Assembly: GCF_000317475.1 (NCBI RefSeq)
Contig: NC_019729.1
Span: 5,408,501-5,472,500, forward strand
DNA: 64,000 nt
DNA from: Oscillatoria nigro-viridis PCC 7112
GTDB taxonomy: Bacteria; Cyanobacteriota; Cyanobacteriia; Cyanobacteriales; Microcoleaceae
Reading direction: 5' to 3'
Every line of letters begins with the position of its first letter. Positions within the stretch are counted from its first letter, which is position 1. The notes under the pieces are model-generated. The model had not been told where the DNA came from. It made no database searches and saw only the letters and a list, made by a program, of their open reading frames with translations. Position numbers and translations under genes: made by a program. Shown one piece after another: positions 33,858-41,166 of the stretch.

Positions 33858-33914
33858 GCCGATCTGCAAAGATCGGCACTCAACGGACTACTATTAAAGT
33901 GCGGGACTTCCCGC
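33858..33914. mobile_element. Candidate left-end hairpins of the TnpB element
   Basis: Two hairpins stand upstream of the tnpB start: GCCGATC/GATCGGC at 33858-33877 and GCGGGA/TCCCGC at 33901-33914. Subterminal hairpins of this kind mark IS200/IS605 ends, where they are single-strand recognition sites. They lie just before the rlmN gene, so they may alternatively belong to its leader. Confidence 0.45.
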
Positions 33915-33940
33915 TTGTTAGTTAAATTTTGTGATGACCT

Positions 33941-35050
33941 ATGTCTCCTACTTCCGTTTCTCAGGTGTACTCTTCTGGTAATTCCAAGGGTGCGAATCAG
34001 TCTCGCAAGACTGCTGCTTTGGCTGTTGAGTCGGGTAAAATTCCGCCCTTGCTGGGGGCGAGTTTAGCTGAGTTAACGGAGTGGGTACAGCAACAGGGAC
34101 AACCTGCTTATCGGGGAAAGCAGTTGTACCAGTGGATTTATGAGAAAGGTGCGCGATCGATCTCTGACATTTCTGTATTCTCGAAACAGTGGCGCGAGAC
34201 TGTTGCTAAAATTCCGATCGGGCGATCGACCATTCACTATCGATCGGTCGCACCAGACGCCACCGTAAAGTATCTCTTAAAATTGGCCGACGGTCAAATC
34301 ATTGAAACAGTCGGCATTCCCACCGAAAAACGGCTGACTGTGTGCGTCTCAGCCCAAGTTGGCTGCGCGATGGGCTGCGACTTTTGCGCTACCGGAAAAG
34401 GCGGTTTCAAGCGCAATTTAGAAAAACACGAAATCGTCGATCAAGTCTTGACAGTACAGCAAGATTTCGGCCGCCGAGTCAGCCACATCGTATTTATGGG
34501 AATGGGCGAACCCCTGCTGAATTTCGATAATGTTGTAGCTGCTGTCAAGTGTTTGAATCAAGACGTAGGAATTGGACAGCGAAACATCACCGTTTCCACA
34601 GTTGGAATTCGCAATCGCATCAGCCAACTAGCCGAACATCAACTGCAAGTTACCCTCGCCGTCAGCCTCCACGCTTCCAATCAAAGATTGCGCGAAGAGT
34701 TAATTCCTAGCGCCCGCCCTTATCCTTTGGGCGAGTTAATCGCAGAATGCCGCGAATATGTGCGATCGACTGGACGCAGATTGAGTTTTGAATACGTACT
34801 TTTAGCAGGTGTGAATGACTTGCCGGAACACGCAGCCGAGTTAGCAACTCACCTGCGCGGTTTTCAGTGTCACGTCAATTTGATTCCTTACAATCCGATT
34901 CAGGAAGCTGATTATAAGCGACCGACTCCCAATAGAATTAACAGTTTTGTTGCGGTTTTGAAGGAAAAGAAAATTGCAGTTAGCGTGCGGTATTCTCGCG
35001 GCTTAGAAGCAGATGCAGCCTGCGGACAATTGCGGCGATCCGAGGTTTAG
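33941..35050 (+). CDS. rlmN: 23S rRNA (adenine2503-C2)-methyltransferase / tRNA A37 methylase
   Basis: This 369-residue radical SAM enzyme has the cluster Cys142, Cys146 and Cys149 in GCAMGCDFC. The methyl-carrier Cys is Cys361 in AACGQLR near the C-terminus; a second conserved Cys in the core could be the other catalytic site. MGMGEPLLNFDNV is the SAM-binding block. It methylates C2 of A2503 in 23S rRNA and A37 of some tRNAs. The N-terminal 30 residues are non-conserved, as usual. The ATG at 33941 lies about 130 bases from the start of tnpB. Confidence 0.96.
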   Translation: MSPTSVSQVYSSGNSKGANQSRKTAALAVESGKIPPLLGASLAELTEWVQQQGQPAYRGKQLYQWIYEKGARSISDISVFSKQWRETVAKIPIGRSTIHYRSVAPDATVKYLLKLADGQIIETVGIPTEKRLTVCVSAQVGCAMGCDFCATGKGGFKRNLEKHEIVDQVLTVQQDFGRRVSHIVFMGMGEPLLNFDNVVAAVKCLNQDVGIGQRNITVSTVGIRNRISQLAEHQLQVTLAVSLHASNQRLREELIPSARPYPLGELIAECREYVRSTGRRLSFEYVLLAGVNDLPEHAAELATHLRGFQCHVNLIPYNPIQEADYKRPTPNRINSFVAVLKEKKIAVSVRYSRGLEADAACGQLRRSEV

Positions 35051-35084
35051 GATTCGATTTTTAACCGCTAAAATTTGTTGTATT

Positions 35085-35277
35085 GTAGGGTGCGTTATAC
35101 CTGAGATGTTGCAGCATTCTTAATTAGCCTTTTGCGGGCGGGCAGGATGCCCACCCCACAAGAAAACTCCATCTTTGTGGAACAGGCATCTTGCCTGTTC
35201 TTGAGAATGGTGCAATATGTGAGTTAGACCGTGTTATTTTATCAATCATCGATAAACTACTTTGTGACGCACCCTAC
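35085..35277. mobile_element. Outer MITE with GTAGGGTGCGTTA ends, interrupted
   Basis: The left end GTAGGGTGCGTTA (35085-35097) and right end TGACGCACCCTAC (35265-35277) are inverted copies. Removing the family A element (35101-35223) leaves a unit of about 70 bases with an AT-rich centre. It is a nested arrangement, so this element is the older one. It lies between rlmN and the methyltransferase. Confidence 0.75.
35101..35223. mobile_element. MITE family A, copy 2 (123 bp), inside another MITE
   Basis: The ends CTGAGATGTTGCAGCATTCT and AGAATGGTGCAATATGTGAG match the 28787 copy and pair with each other at 16 of 20 positions. The internal palindrome units are in the opposite order to that copy. 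It is flanked by TTATAC (35095-35100) and TTAGAC (35224-35229), a possible imperfect target duplication. Confidence 0.8.
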
Positions 35278-35285
35278 TATTTTAG

Positions 35286-36320
35286 CTATAAGCGTTTAAC
35301 AAGTATCCACCGCAACTCTAACGGCGGCGTTTCTTGCACGGAAAATAAATCCCGCCCGCTGGCCCAACTCACAAACCAAGGTGTCGGCGGCCACGCAGAG
35401 TCAGGCAAATGTTTTTGTTCGTATTCAATCACAGATTCATCAGAAATAATTTCTAACGGCAAACCCTCGATTGCTGCTTGCAATTCTTGTCGGGTAATCA
35501 GATAAGACCAACACAATTCAGACATTTGTTTTGCCATCTCGTCGGGTTCGTACCCATCTACAGCTAAGAAAGTGCTGAATAAGATAAACCCGCCACTTAA
35601 AACGGCATCGGACATTTTGCCGAGAAACAGGCGGACTTGTTCGGGGTAGCGGAAATGAGAGAGAACTTCGGTAGCAATGGCTAATTTGTACCGATAAGTT
35701 TTCATCCTCAATAATGGGTCTAAAACGTCGCCTTGGATGACATTTATCGGTAAGTTTTCGGCGGTTGCTGCGGATGATAGTTTTTCGGCAAATATCGGTG
35801 TTAGTTCGATCGCATCCACGGAATGGCCTAACCTTGCTAAAGGCAAACTATTGCGCCCCGGGCCCGCACCAACATCTAAAATAGGTGCTTTTCCCGGTTC
35901 GCCTAATTCGGCGGCAATGGCGATGACTTTGGCATCGGGATGGCTGCCGAATAAAGGTTCGGGGCGAATATCCGGCCAGCTATGATATTTCTGGGCCATC
36001 GATTCGATTTGAATCTTGGTATTCAGAGTAATGCCGCCGGCTAAACCGGTTTGGGAATTGGCGGGAAAATATGAGACTATTAGATTAGCGTGGGGGGAAT
36101 TTTTGAATCCTTCTGCTAAGGCGTTGGCGATTAATGTTCGCAAGTTTTCGGTTTGGGCAGCGTCGATGTTTTGTCCGAGAATGTTTAAGAAGTCTGAGAG
36201 TAATTTAAGATAGTCGTCTAGCATCGATGGCAAGCAAGGCAGATAGAATTCTCCCTTGATGCCGATGCTCTTTTTGAGCCTTTCTTTGAGAATTAATTTC
36301 AGGCGATTCGAGTCTGTCAT
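35286..36320 (-). CDS. Class I SAM-dependent methyltransferase, unknown substrate
   Basis: The product has 344 residues. The first 140 residues are a helical region of unknown role (MTDSNRLKLILKERLKKSIG..., NIDAAQTENLRTLIANAL). The Rossmann methyltransferase domain follows: ILDVGAGPGRNSLPLARLGHSVDAIELTP (motif I and post-I acidic residue), INVIQGDVLDPLL, IATEVLSHFRYPEQVRLFL. The tail to residue 344 adds another beta segment. Heptamers stand three bases before the start. The N-terminal part is not one I recognise. Confidence 0.85.
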   Translation of the reverse strand: MTDSNRLKLILKERLKKSIGIKGEFYLPCLPSMLDDYLKLLSDFLNILGQNIDAAQTENLRTLIANALAEGFKNSPHANLIVSYFPANSQTGLAGGITLNTKIQIESMAQKYHSWPDIRPEPLFGSHPDAKVIAIAAELGEPGKAPILDVGAGPGRNSLPLARLGHSVDAIELTPIFAEKLSSAATAENLPINVIQGDVLDPLLRMKTYRYKLAIATEVLSHFRYPEQVRLFLGKMSDAVLSGGFILFSTFLAVDGYEPDEMAKQMSELCWSYLITRQELQAAIEGLPLEIISDESVIEYEQKHLPDSAWPPTPWFVSWASGRDLFSVQETPPLELRWILVKRL

Positions 36321-36322
36321 TC

Positions 36323-36354
36323 GATTTTAGATTTTAGATTTTAGATTTTAGATT
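36323..36354. repeat. Heptamer STRR before the methyltransferase start
   Basis: Four or more copies of TTTTAGA (AAAATCT on the coding strand) end within 4 bases of the ATG at 36318-36320. The same TCTAAAATCGAATG junction occurs before purN. Confidence 0.9.
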
Positions 36355-36520
36355 GACTCTCGCATTGAATCTGGGATCTAGAACAAGACTCTAAAATTTT
36401 GATCTTTTCAGCACTTAAGTCATTCGCAACTATCCGTTTTTGGGCGGAGTCAGCGGCGGGCCTGTTTCGGGTGATTCGCTGACGGGCAATTCGGGGATAG
36501 ATGCGGCACTGGTGAGGTTT

Positions 36521-37192
36521 TTAGTCACAATATTTTCGATTAGATTCGGCAATAAGTGCGATCGCACCCAGCATAATCTTGTGCTCTTGCACCTGAATTC
36601 TCGCGTGCAGCGTTTCTGCGGTATCATCAGGCAATACCGGCACCGCAGCCTGCATTAAAATCGGCCCGCTGTCTACTTCTAAACGGGCGATATGCACCGT
36701 ACATCCGGTGATTTTAACCTTAGCGGCCAGTGCTTGCTCCACCGCGCGAATTCCTGGGAAACTCGGCAGTAAGCTGGGGTGAATGTTAATAACGCGATCG
36801 GGAAAAGCATCGAGCAAAACTTTGGTAACAATTCGCATCCAACCCGCCATCACTACCCATTCTACATCATATTCTTGAAAAGTTTTGACAATTTTTGTAT
36901 CTAATTCTTCGCGGCTTTTGCAGTCGCGGTGATTGAGCAGAATCGAGGGAATGCCGTATTTTTCGGCTCTGGCTGCGGCTTTGGCTTCGGGGTTGTTGTA
37001 AATTAATACTGGGATTTTAGCGTTGAGTTCTTGGTTTTGGATGGCTCGGGCAATTACCTCGAAGTTGCTCCCGCTTCCTGATGCTAAAACTCCTAATTTT
37101 AAGGGAGGATGGGCCGGAGCGATATAACTTTTGCCAATCTCAGGAGAAATCAGGCAGGCATTGGAATTAACAGATACTGGATTAGCGGTCAT
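36521..37192 (-). CDS. purN: Phosphoribosylglycinamide formyltransferase (folate-dependent)
   Basis: The product has 223 residues. It transfers a formyl group from 10-formyltetrahydrofolate to GAR in purine synthesis. LGVLASGSGSNFEVIARAI holds the phosphate loop; Asn136, His138 (VINIHPSLLPSFPG) and Asp174 (LEVDSGPIL) form the catalytic centre. The N-terminal 30 residues are a non-conserved extension. The start is the ATG at 37190-37192, with a heptamer array ending 4 bases upstream and no Shine-Dalgarno. Confidence 0.95.
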   Translation of the reverse strand: MTANPVSVNSNACLISPEIGKSYIAPAHPPLKLGVLASGSGSNFEVIARAIQNQELNAKIPVLIYNNPEAKAAARAEKYGIPSILLNHRDCKSREELDTKIVKTFQEYDVEWVVMAGWMRIVTKVLLDAFPDRVINIHPSLLPSFPGIRAVEQALAAKVKITGCTVHIARLEVDSGPILMQAAVPVLPDDTAETLHARIQVQEHKIMLGAIALIAESNRKYCD

Positions 37193-37758
37193 TCGATTTT
37201 AGATTTTAGATTTTAGATTTTAGATGCAAGGATTGACGCCACGGATAAATTCGGGGGCGTGAGGATTTGAGATTTGAGATGCTTTCGATTGATTCCACGG
37301 ATAAATCCAGGGGCTTGTACCACCTTTGAAATTCTCGGTCATTCGATTTTAGATTTTAGATTTTAGATTTTGGAGGCGACCCCACGGATAAATTCGGGGA
37401 CGTGAGGATTTTAGATTTTAGATGCAAGGATTGACTCCACGGATAAATCCAGGGGCTTGTACCACCTTTGAAATTCTCGATCATAAAGATAAAAACTATT
37501 CACTCGTATTCTACTATAGAGGTAAAGGGTAAGGTGTGCTTCGGCGCACTCTACATCGAGATATTGCGTAAGTCCTAAGTATATTATTTTTTGTCGCTGA
37601 CAATCAAGCATCCAGGATACAAGCCCCCGGATTCATCCGTGTAGAAATAAAAAACCTATATCCGATAAACCAGCCCCCGAATTTATCCGTGGTGTCAATG
37701 CTTCAATTCTAAAATCTAAAATCTAAAATCTAAAATCGATTGACCTACTGATTCAACC
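37193..37758. repeat. 566-base repeat cluster, no gene
   Basis: Four heptamer arrays (TTTTAGA at about 37195, 37345 and 37412; AAAATCT at 37710) alternate with two interspersed units: CCACGGATAAATTCGGGG-type (37240, 37382, and reversed at 37670) and CCACGGATAAATCCAGGGGC plus TTGTACCACCTTTGAAATTC (37298-37340, 37437-37480). A solo MITE end (TTGCGTAAGTCCT) is near 37566. The tandem duplication of about 140 bases suggests unequal recombination. Confidence 0.8.
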
Positions 37759-38334
37759 TTATTCTAAAATATTCTCAAAAAAGTCTTCCCTGAGAATCGA
37801 ATAAAGTTTTAGATCCCAATATCTGTCTTTCACAAATAGGTGCTGTCGCAATACCCCTTCCAATTGCATCCCCACTTTTTCCATCACCCGAGCGGAAGCA
37901 ATATTGTTAACTTCACATCGAGCCATAATTCGATTCAGCAACATCTCCCGAAAACCGAATTCAATCACTGCATTGACAGCCTCGCTCATGTATCCTTCGC
38001 CCCAATAGCTCCTAGAGAGTGCGTAGCCAACTTCCGCGCGGCTGTGCGTCATGCTCCATTCCACAAACCCGCAAGTCCCGATAAACTTTTTCTCGGCTTT
38101 ATGGACCAGTCCCCAATCTACAAGCTCTCGTCTTTTGTACATTTTTGTAAGTGACCTGAGAAAGTATTTAGTGTCTTCGAGCGAGGTGTGGGTTGACCAC
38201 ATTGTGTATTGCGATACTTCGGGATTTGAGGCATACTCAAACATATCGCTCGCATCGTTTAAAGTAATTTTTCTGAGCAGGAGCCTTTCAGTTTCTATAG
38301 TGGGTAAATGAGCTAATATATCGAGAAGGTTCAT
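37759..38334 (-). CDS. GNAT-family N-acetyltransferase, RimJ/RimL type
   Basis: The product has 191 residues. It starts LPTIETERLLLRKITLNDASDMFEYASNPEVSQYTMW, the RimJ/RimL-like opening. Acetyl-CoA-binding motif A region is VGYALSRSYWGEGYMSEAVNAVIEFGF, followed by NRIMARCEVNNIASARVMEKVGMQLEGVLRQHLF. It may acetylate a ribosomal protein N-terminus or a small molecule; the target is unknown. Divergent from the permease at 38394. Confidence 0.9.
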   Translation of the reverse strand: MNLLDILAHLPTIETERLLLRKITLNDASDMFEYASNPEVSQYTMWSTHTSLEDTKYFLRSLTKMYKRRELVDWGLVHKAEKKFIGTCGFVEWSMTHSRAEVGYALSRSYWGEGYMSEAVNAVIEFGFREMLLNRIMARCEVNNIASARVMEKVGMQLEGVLRQHLFVKDRYWDLKLYSILREDFFENILE

Positions 38335-38393
38335 TTTGACATTGACCTATATTGTGATACCATTTAAAACTAAAAGCTAAAATTTACAAGCCA

Positions 38394-39284
38394 ATGGTTC
38401 GGATTAAATTTGGGCGTTTTAACTGGTTGGATAATGATGCGATCGCAGCTTGGACTTTTCTGGCCCCAGCTTTGCTGTTTCTGGGTACTTTTTTGATTTG
38501 GCCGATCGCCTATTTATTTTACCTCAGCTTTACCAGCGGCAGCTTTACCCAGTCGGGAGTGCGTTGGATTGGCTTCAACAACTACTGGCGTCTAGTCACA
38601 AACCCGGATTTCTGGCAAATTCTCCAAAATACGCTCTATTTTACTACTGCGACAGTCATTCCCAGTTTAGTGATTCCATTGGGCTTAGCAGTTTTGCTAA
38701 ATCGCTCGTTTGCTTGGCGAGGAGCTCTCCGCACCGCTTATTTTATTCCTTCGATTACCTCTTTAGTTGCAGTTGGCTTGGGTTGGCGGTGGTTGTTTCA
38801 AACCGAAGGCCCGGTGAATAGTGCGTTAATGGCGATCGGCTTAAATCAAATTCCTTGGCTTAGCAGCACAGTTTGGGCAATGCCAGTGATAATTCTGCTC
38901 AGTGTTTGGAAACAATTAGGCTTTAATATGGTAGTATTTTTAGCAGGATTGCAAGCAATTCCGGTAAATCGTTACGAAGCCGCAGAATTGGATGGAGCTA
39001 ATGCTTGGCAGCAATTTTTGTACATCACTTTACCCGGTTTGCGACCGACTTTAGTATTTGCTACCGTCACTACCGCTATTTTTACCCTGCGGAGTTTCGA
39101 GCAAGTTTACGTCATCACCGGCGGCGGCCCTTTGAACTCTACTAATTTGCTAGTTTATTATATTTACGAGCAAGCTTTTTCGCAATTTGATTTTGGCTAT
39201 GCTGCTGCTGCGGCAACTTTCCTGATGGCTGTAGCTTTGATATTAGTTTATGTTCAGCTTCGAGTTTGGGGCGAAGATGCTTGA
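38394..39284 (+). CDS. Carbohydrate ABC transporter permease, MalF type
   Basis: The product has 296 residues and six membrane helices. WTFLAPALLFLGTFLIWPIAYLFYLSFT opens the protein. The cytoplasmic EAA loop that docks with the ATPase is YEAAELDGANAWQQFLYITLPGLRP, near 196-221. The end VALILVYVQLRVWGEDA is the usual last helix. MalG- and MalK-type partners are not adjacent; such genes are at the very start of the window, 37 kb away. Whether they form one importer is unknown. Confidence 0.93.
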   Translation: MVRIKFGRFNWLDNDAIAAWTFLAPALLFLGTFLIWPIAYLFYLSFTSGSFTQSGVRWIGFNNYWRLVTNPDFWQILQNTLYFTTATVIPSLVIPLGLAVLLNRSFAWRGALRTAYFIPSITSLVAVGLGWRWLFQTEGPVNSALMAIGLNQIPWLSSTVWAMPVIILLSVWKQLGFNMVVFLAGLQAIPVNRYEAAELDGANAWQQFLYITLPGLRPTLVFATVTTAIFTLRSFEQVYVITGGGPLNSTNLLVYYIYEQAFSQFDFGYAAAAATFLMAVALILVYVQLRVWGEDA

Positions 39285-39300
39285 TTAGCTAGGGGTATGG

Positions 39301-39520
39301 ACACGGCAATGCCCATTGGTGTTAAGTTAACGTCCAAATTTACCAGTCTTTTGTCCATCTAATAAGCCTCTCGATCCCCCCTAACCCCCCTTATTAAGGG
39401 GGGAACAAGAGCGTCAAAGTCCCCCTTCTTAAGGGGGATTTAGGGGGATCGAATTTCGGCTATAAACGAGAGATACAAAGGATTTGAAACTTAAATTGAC
39501 ACTAAGAGATCGTGCCGTGT
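39301..39520. mobile_element. MITE family B, copy 1 (220 bp)
   Basis: The ends ACACGGCAATGCCCATTGGT plus GTTAAGTTAA (39301-39330) and TTAAATTGACACTAAG plus AGATCGTGCCGTGT (39491-39520) are imperfect inverted repeats of about 30 bases. Inside are two CCCCC/GGGGG palindromes (CCCCCCTTATTAAGGGGGG and CCCCCTTCTTAAGGGGG). The related copy at 54745 has the same terminal TTAATGTCAACTTAA type but different palindromes inside. Confidence 0.75.
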
Positions 39521-39560
39521 TCGTACAAATAAAATGTGCAATTAACTAGATTCGCAATTA

Positions 39561-40151
39561 CTAATTCCCAATTTTATATTCCATGTGCTCTGCTGTTTGT
39601 TCAGCTTGTGCTGTACCCAAAAGTTTGCCGACAACGTGCAAAGACATATCAATTCCCGCAGCAATTCCCCCAGAAGTGATAATTTTGCCGTTATCTACAA
39701 ATCGCTGATTTTCGATAATAGTTGTGTTGGGTGCTAATTTTTTCAATAAATCCAATGCCCGATGGTGTGTAGTTGCTGCCAAACCTTCCAACAAGCCAGC
39801 TTTTGCTAAAAGCAGCGAACCCGTACAGACAGAAAGCACTAATTTTGCTGTTGGCGCACAATCTTTTATCCAATTAATAACTTCTGAATTATTAATTAAC
39901 TTTCTCGTACCTTGTCCTCCCGGTACAATTAAAATATCCGGTGGCGGACAATCGGAAATTGTGCAGTCGGGATTTACGCTCAAACCGTTGCGGGCGCTGA
40001 CAGCACCGGGATGTTCGGCTACGGTAGAGACTGCAAAAGGTCGATCGCCCTTACTTAATTCTGATGTCACCGAAAACACTTCAAAAGGGCCTGCAAAGTC
40101 CAGTACCTCGACATCATCGAACATTAAAATAGCTACGTTCCTAGTTGCCAT
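39561..40151 (-). CDS. DJ-1/PfpI-family protein
   Basis: The product has 196 residues in the class I glutamine amidotransferase-like fold. VAILMFDDVEVLDFAGPFEVFS opens it, and the nucleophile is Cys109 in LVLSVCTGSLLLAKAGLL, with ATTHHRALDLL after it. This arrangement is that of isonitrile-hydratase-like or ThiJ members and of the sensory part of GATase-containing AraC regulators, here without the DNA-binding half. The frame extends to 40250, over the start of the divergent gene at 40230. I use the ATG at 40149-40151 for this reason. Confidence 0.85.
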   Translation of the reverse strand: MATRNVAILMFDDVEVLDFAGPFEVFSVTSELSKGDRPFAVSTVAEHPGAVSARNGLSVNPDCTISDCPPPDILIVPGGQGTRKLINNSEVINWIKDCAPTAKLVLSVCTGSLLLAKAGLLEGLAATTHHRALDLLKKLAPNTTIIENQRFVDNGKIITSGGIAAGIDMSLHVVGKLLGTAQAEQTAEHMEYKIGN

Positions 40152-40229
40152 AAGACCTACTTCTGATAGAGGCAACAAATCTCGGCGATTTGTTATCGTA
40201 GAACTGGTATAATTTAAATTATTAAAGCT

Positions 40230-40595
40230 ATGCCGAAAAATATTCGCCATCGCGCCCTAACAATCTGTCTTTTGTGTCTGGCTTGCGCCTTAGCAATTGC
40301 TGTTGCGCCAATTGTCACGCCCGCTCAATCCACAAGTCAATTAGAATTTCGCATTACTCAATTAGAAAGTCAAATTTCTGAACTCAGAGGACAAATCTAC
40401 AGTTTGCAGAATCAAGGTTCTAGAGGTAACCGGCCTCAGTCTCCTTCCCCTTCCGGTTCTGGTCGCACAAATCCTAGAACGGTGTCGGGAGACCCGATGT
40501 TTGATAATTTAGCAACTTTGGTAATTGAAACGAAGCAAGATGTTATTAAAATTCAAGAGCGGTTGTCAAAGCTAGAAGCGTCGAGAAATCGTTAG
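40230..40595 (+). CDS. Small exported coiled-coil protein, unknown function
   Basis: The product has 121 residues. Residues 1-33 form a signal peptide (HRALTICLLCLACALAIAVAPIVTPAQS). The mature protein has a coiled-coil segment at about 36-62 (LEFRITQLESQISELRGQIYSLQ), a Gly/Ser/Pro/Arg linker (64-88), then a helical end (DNLATLVIETKQDVIKIQERLSKLEAS). It could be an envelope spacer or chaperone-like protein. Divergent from the DJ-1 gene with about 78 bases between starts. No family recognised. Confidence 0.7.
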   Translation: MPKNIRHRALTICLLCLACALAIAVAPIVTPAQSTSQLEFRITQLESQISELRGQIYSLQNQGSRGNRPQSPSPSGSGRTNPRTVSGDPMFDNLATLVIETKQDVIKIQERLSKLEASRNR

Positions 40596-40890
40596 AGAAG
40601 GAAGAAGGAAGAAGGAAGAAGGAAGAAGGAAGAAGGAAGACAGGACACGGATTTTGACACGGATATACGGATTAATTATTGAGCCAAAGTGGGAAGTCAG
40701 GAGTCAGGAGTCAGGAGTCCGAAGGAAGAGGTAAGAGGGAAAGGGAAGAGGGAAGAAGTCAGTAGTTATTAGTTAGAAGGATGAAGTCCTATTCTCTCCA
40801 ACTCAAAACTCACAACTTTCCCCTCGGCCTCTCTACCATTCTCCGACGTTGAGGTCGAGAACAGCAGGGTCTGCTAAAAGTTAACTTGCA
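40596..40890. repeat. Purine-rich STRR region
   Basis: GAAGGAA/AGGAAGA tandem repeats (40597-40638), GAGTCAG repeats (40697-40719, three copies of AGTCAGG) and further AGAGGGAAGAG stretches. The remainder to 40890 is unique and runs into the psaX terminator side. No gene was seen. Confidence 0.8.
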
Positions 40891-40893
40891 GAA

Positions 40894-41040
40894 CTATTCA
40901 ATGATATGGAAATAATAGGCTGCCACCAAAAAATTGATAGCTAACAGCAACAGAAACCAGGCTGCGCGAAAGGTGTAAGGGAATTTGCCCGTTTTCATCA
41001 CGGAGTCGGATTTTAATTGGTTCTTCGCTATCTCTGCCAT
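40894..41040 (-). CDS. psaX: Photosystem I subunit PsaX
   Basis: The minus strand encodes 48 residues: a polar head MAEIAKNQLKSDSVMKTGK, then FPYTFRAAWFLLLLAINFLV and AAYYFHIIE. The core LLLAINFLVAAYYF matches, as I recall it, the single-helix PSI subunit PsaX of Thermosynechococcus, including the Arg/Trp region before the helix. PsaX is a one-helix peripheral subunit of the PSI core that binds a chlorophyll. AGGAG lies 8 bases before the ATG. It is too short to appear in ordinary ORF surveys. It is downstream of lipA on the same strand but about 125 bases away. Confidence 0.85.
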   Translation of the reverse strand: MAEIAKNQLKSDSVMKTGKFPYTFRAAWFLLLLAINFLVAAYYFHIIE

Positions 41041-41166
41041 AGGTAAAGCTCCTAATTCATAATGTCACTCTATTTACAAATAGCAGAGAGCGTCGCACTT
41101 ATGCACAATCCTCTAGAGTTATTTTTTGTAACAAGGAGTTTATACCGAGTTGAGTTCAGATTAATT

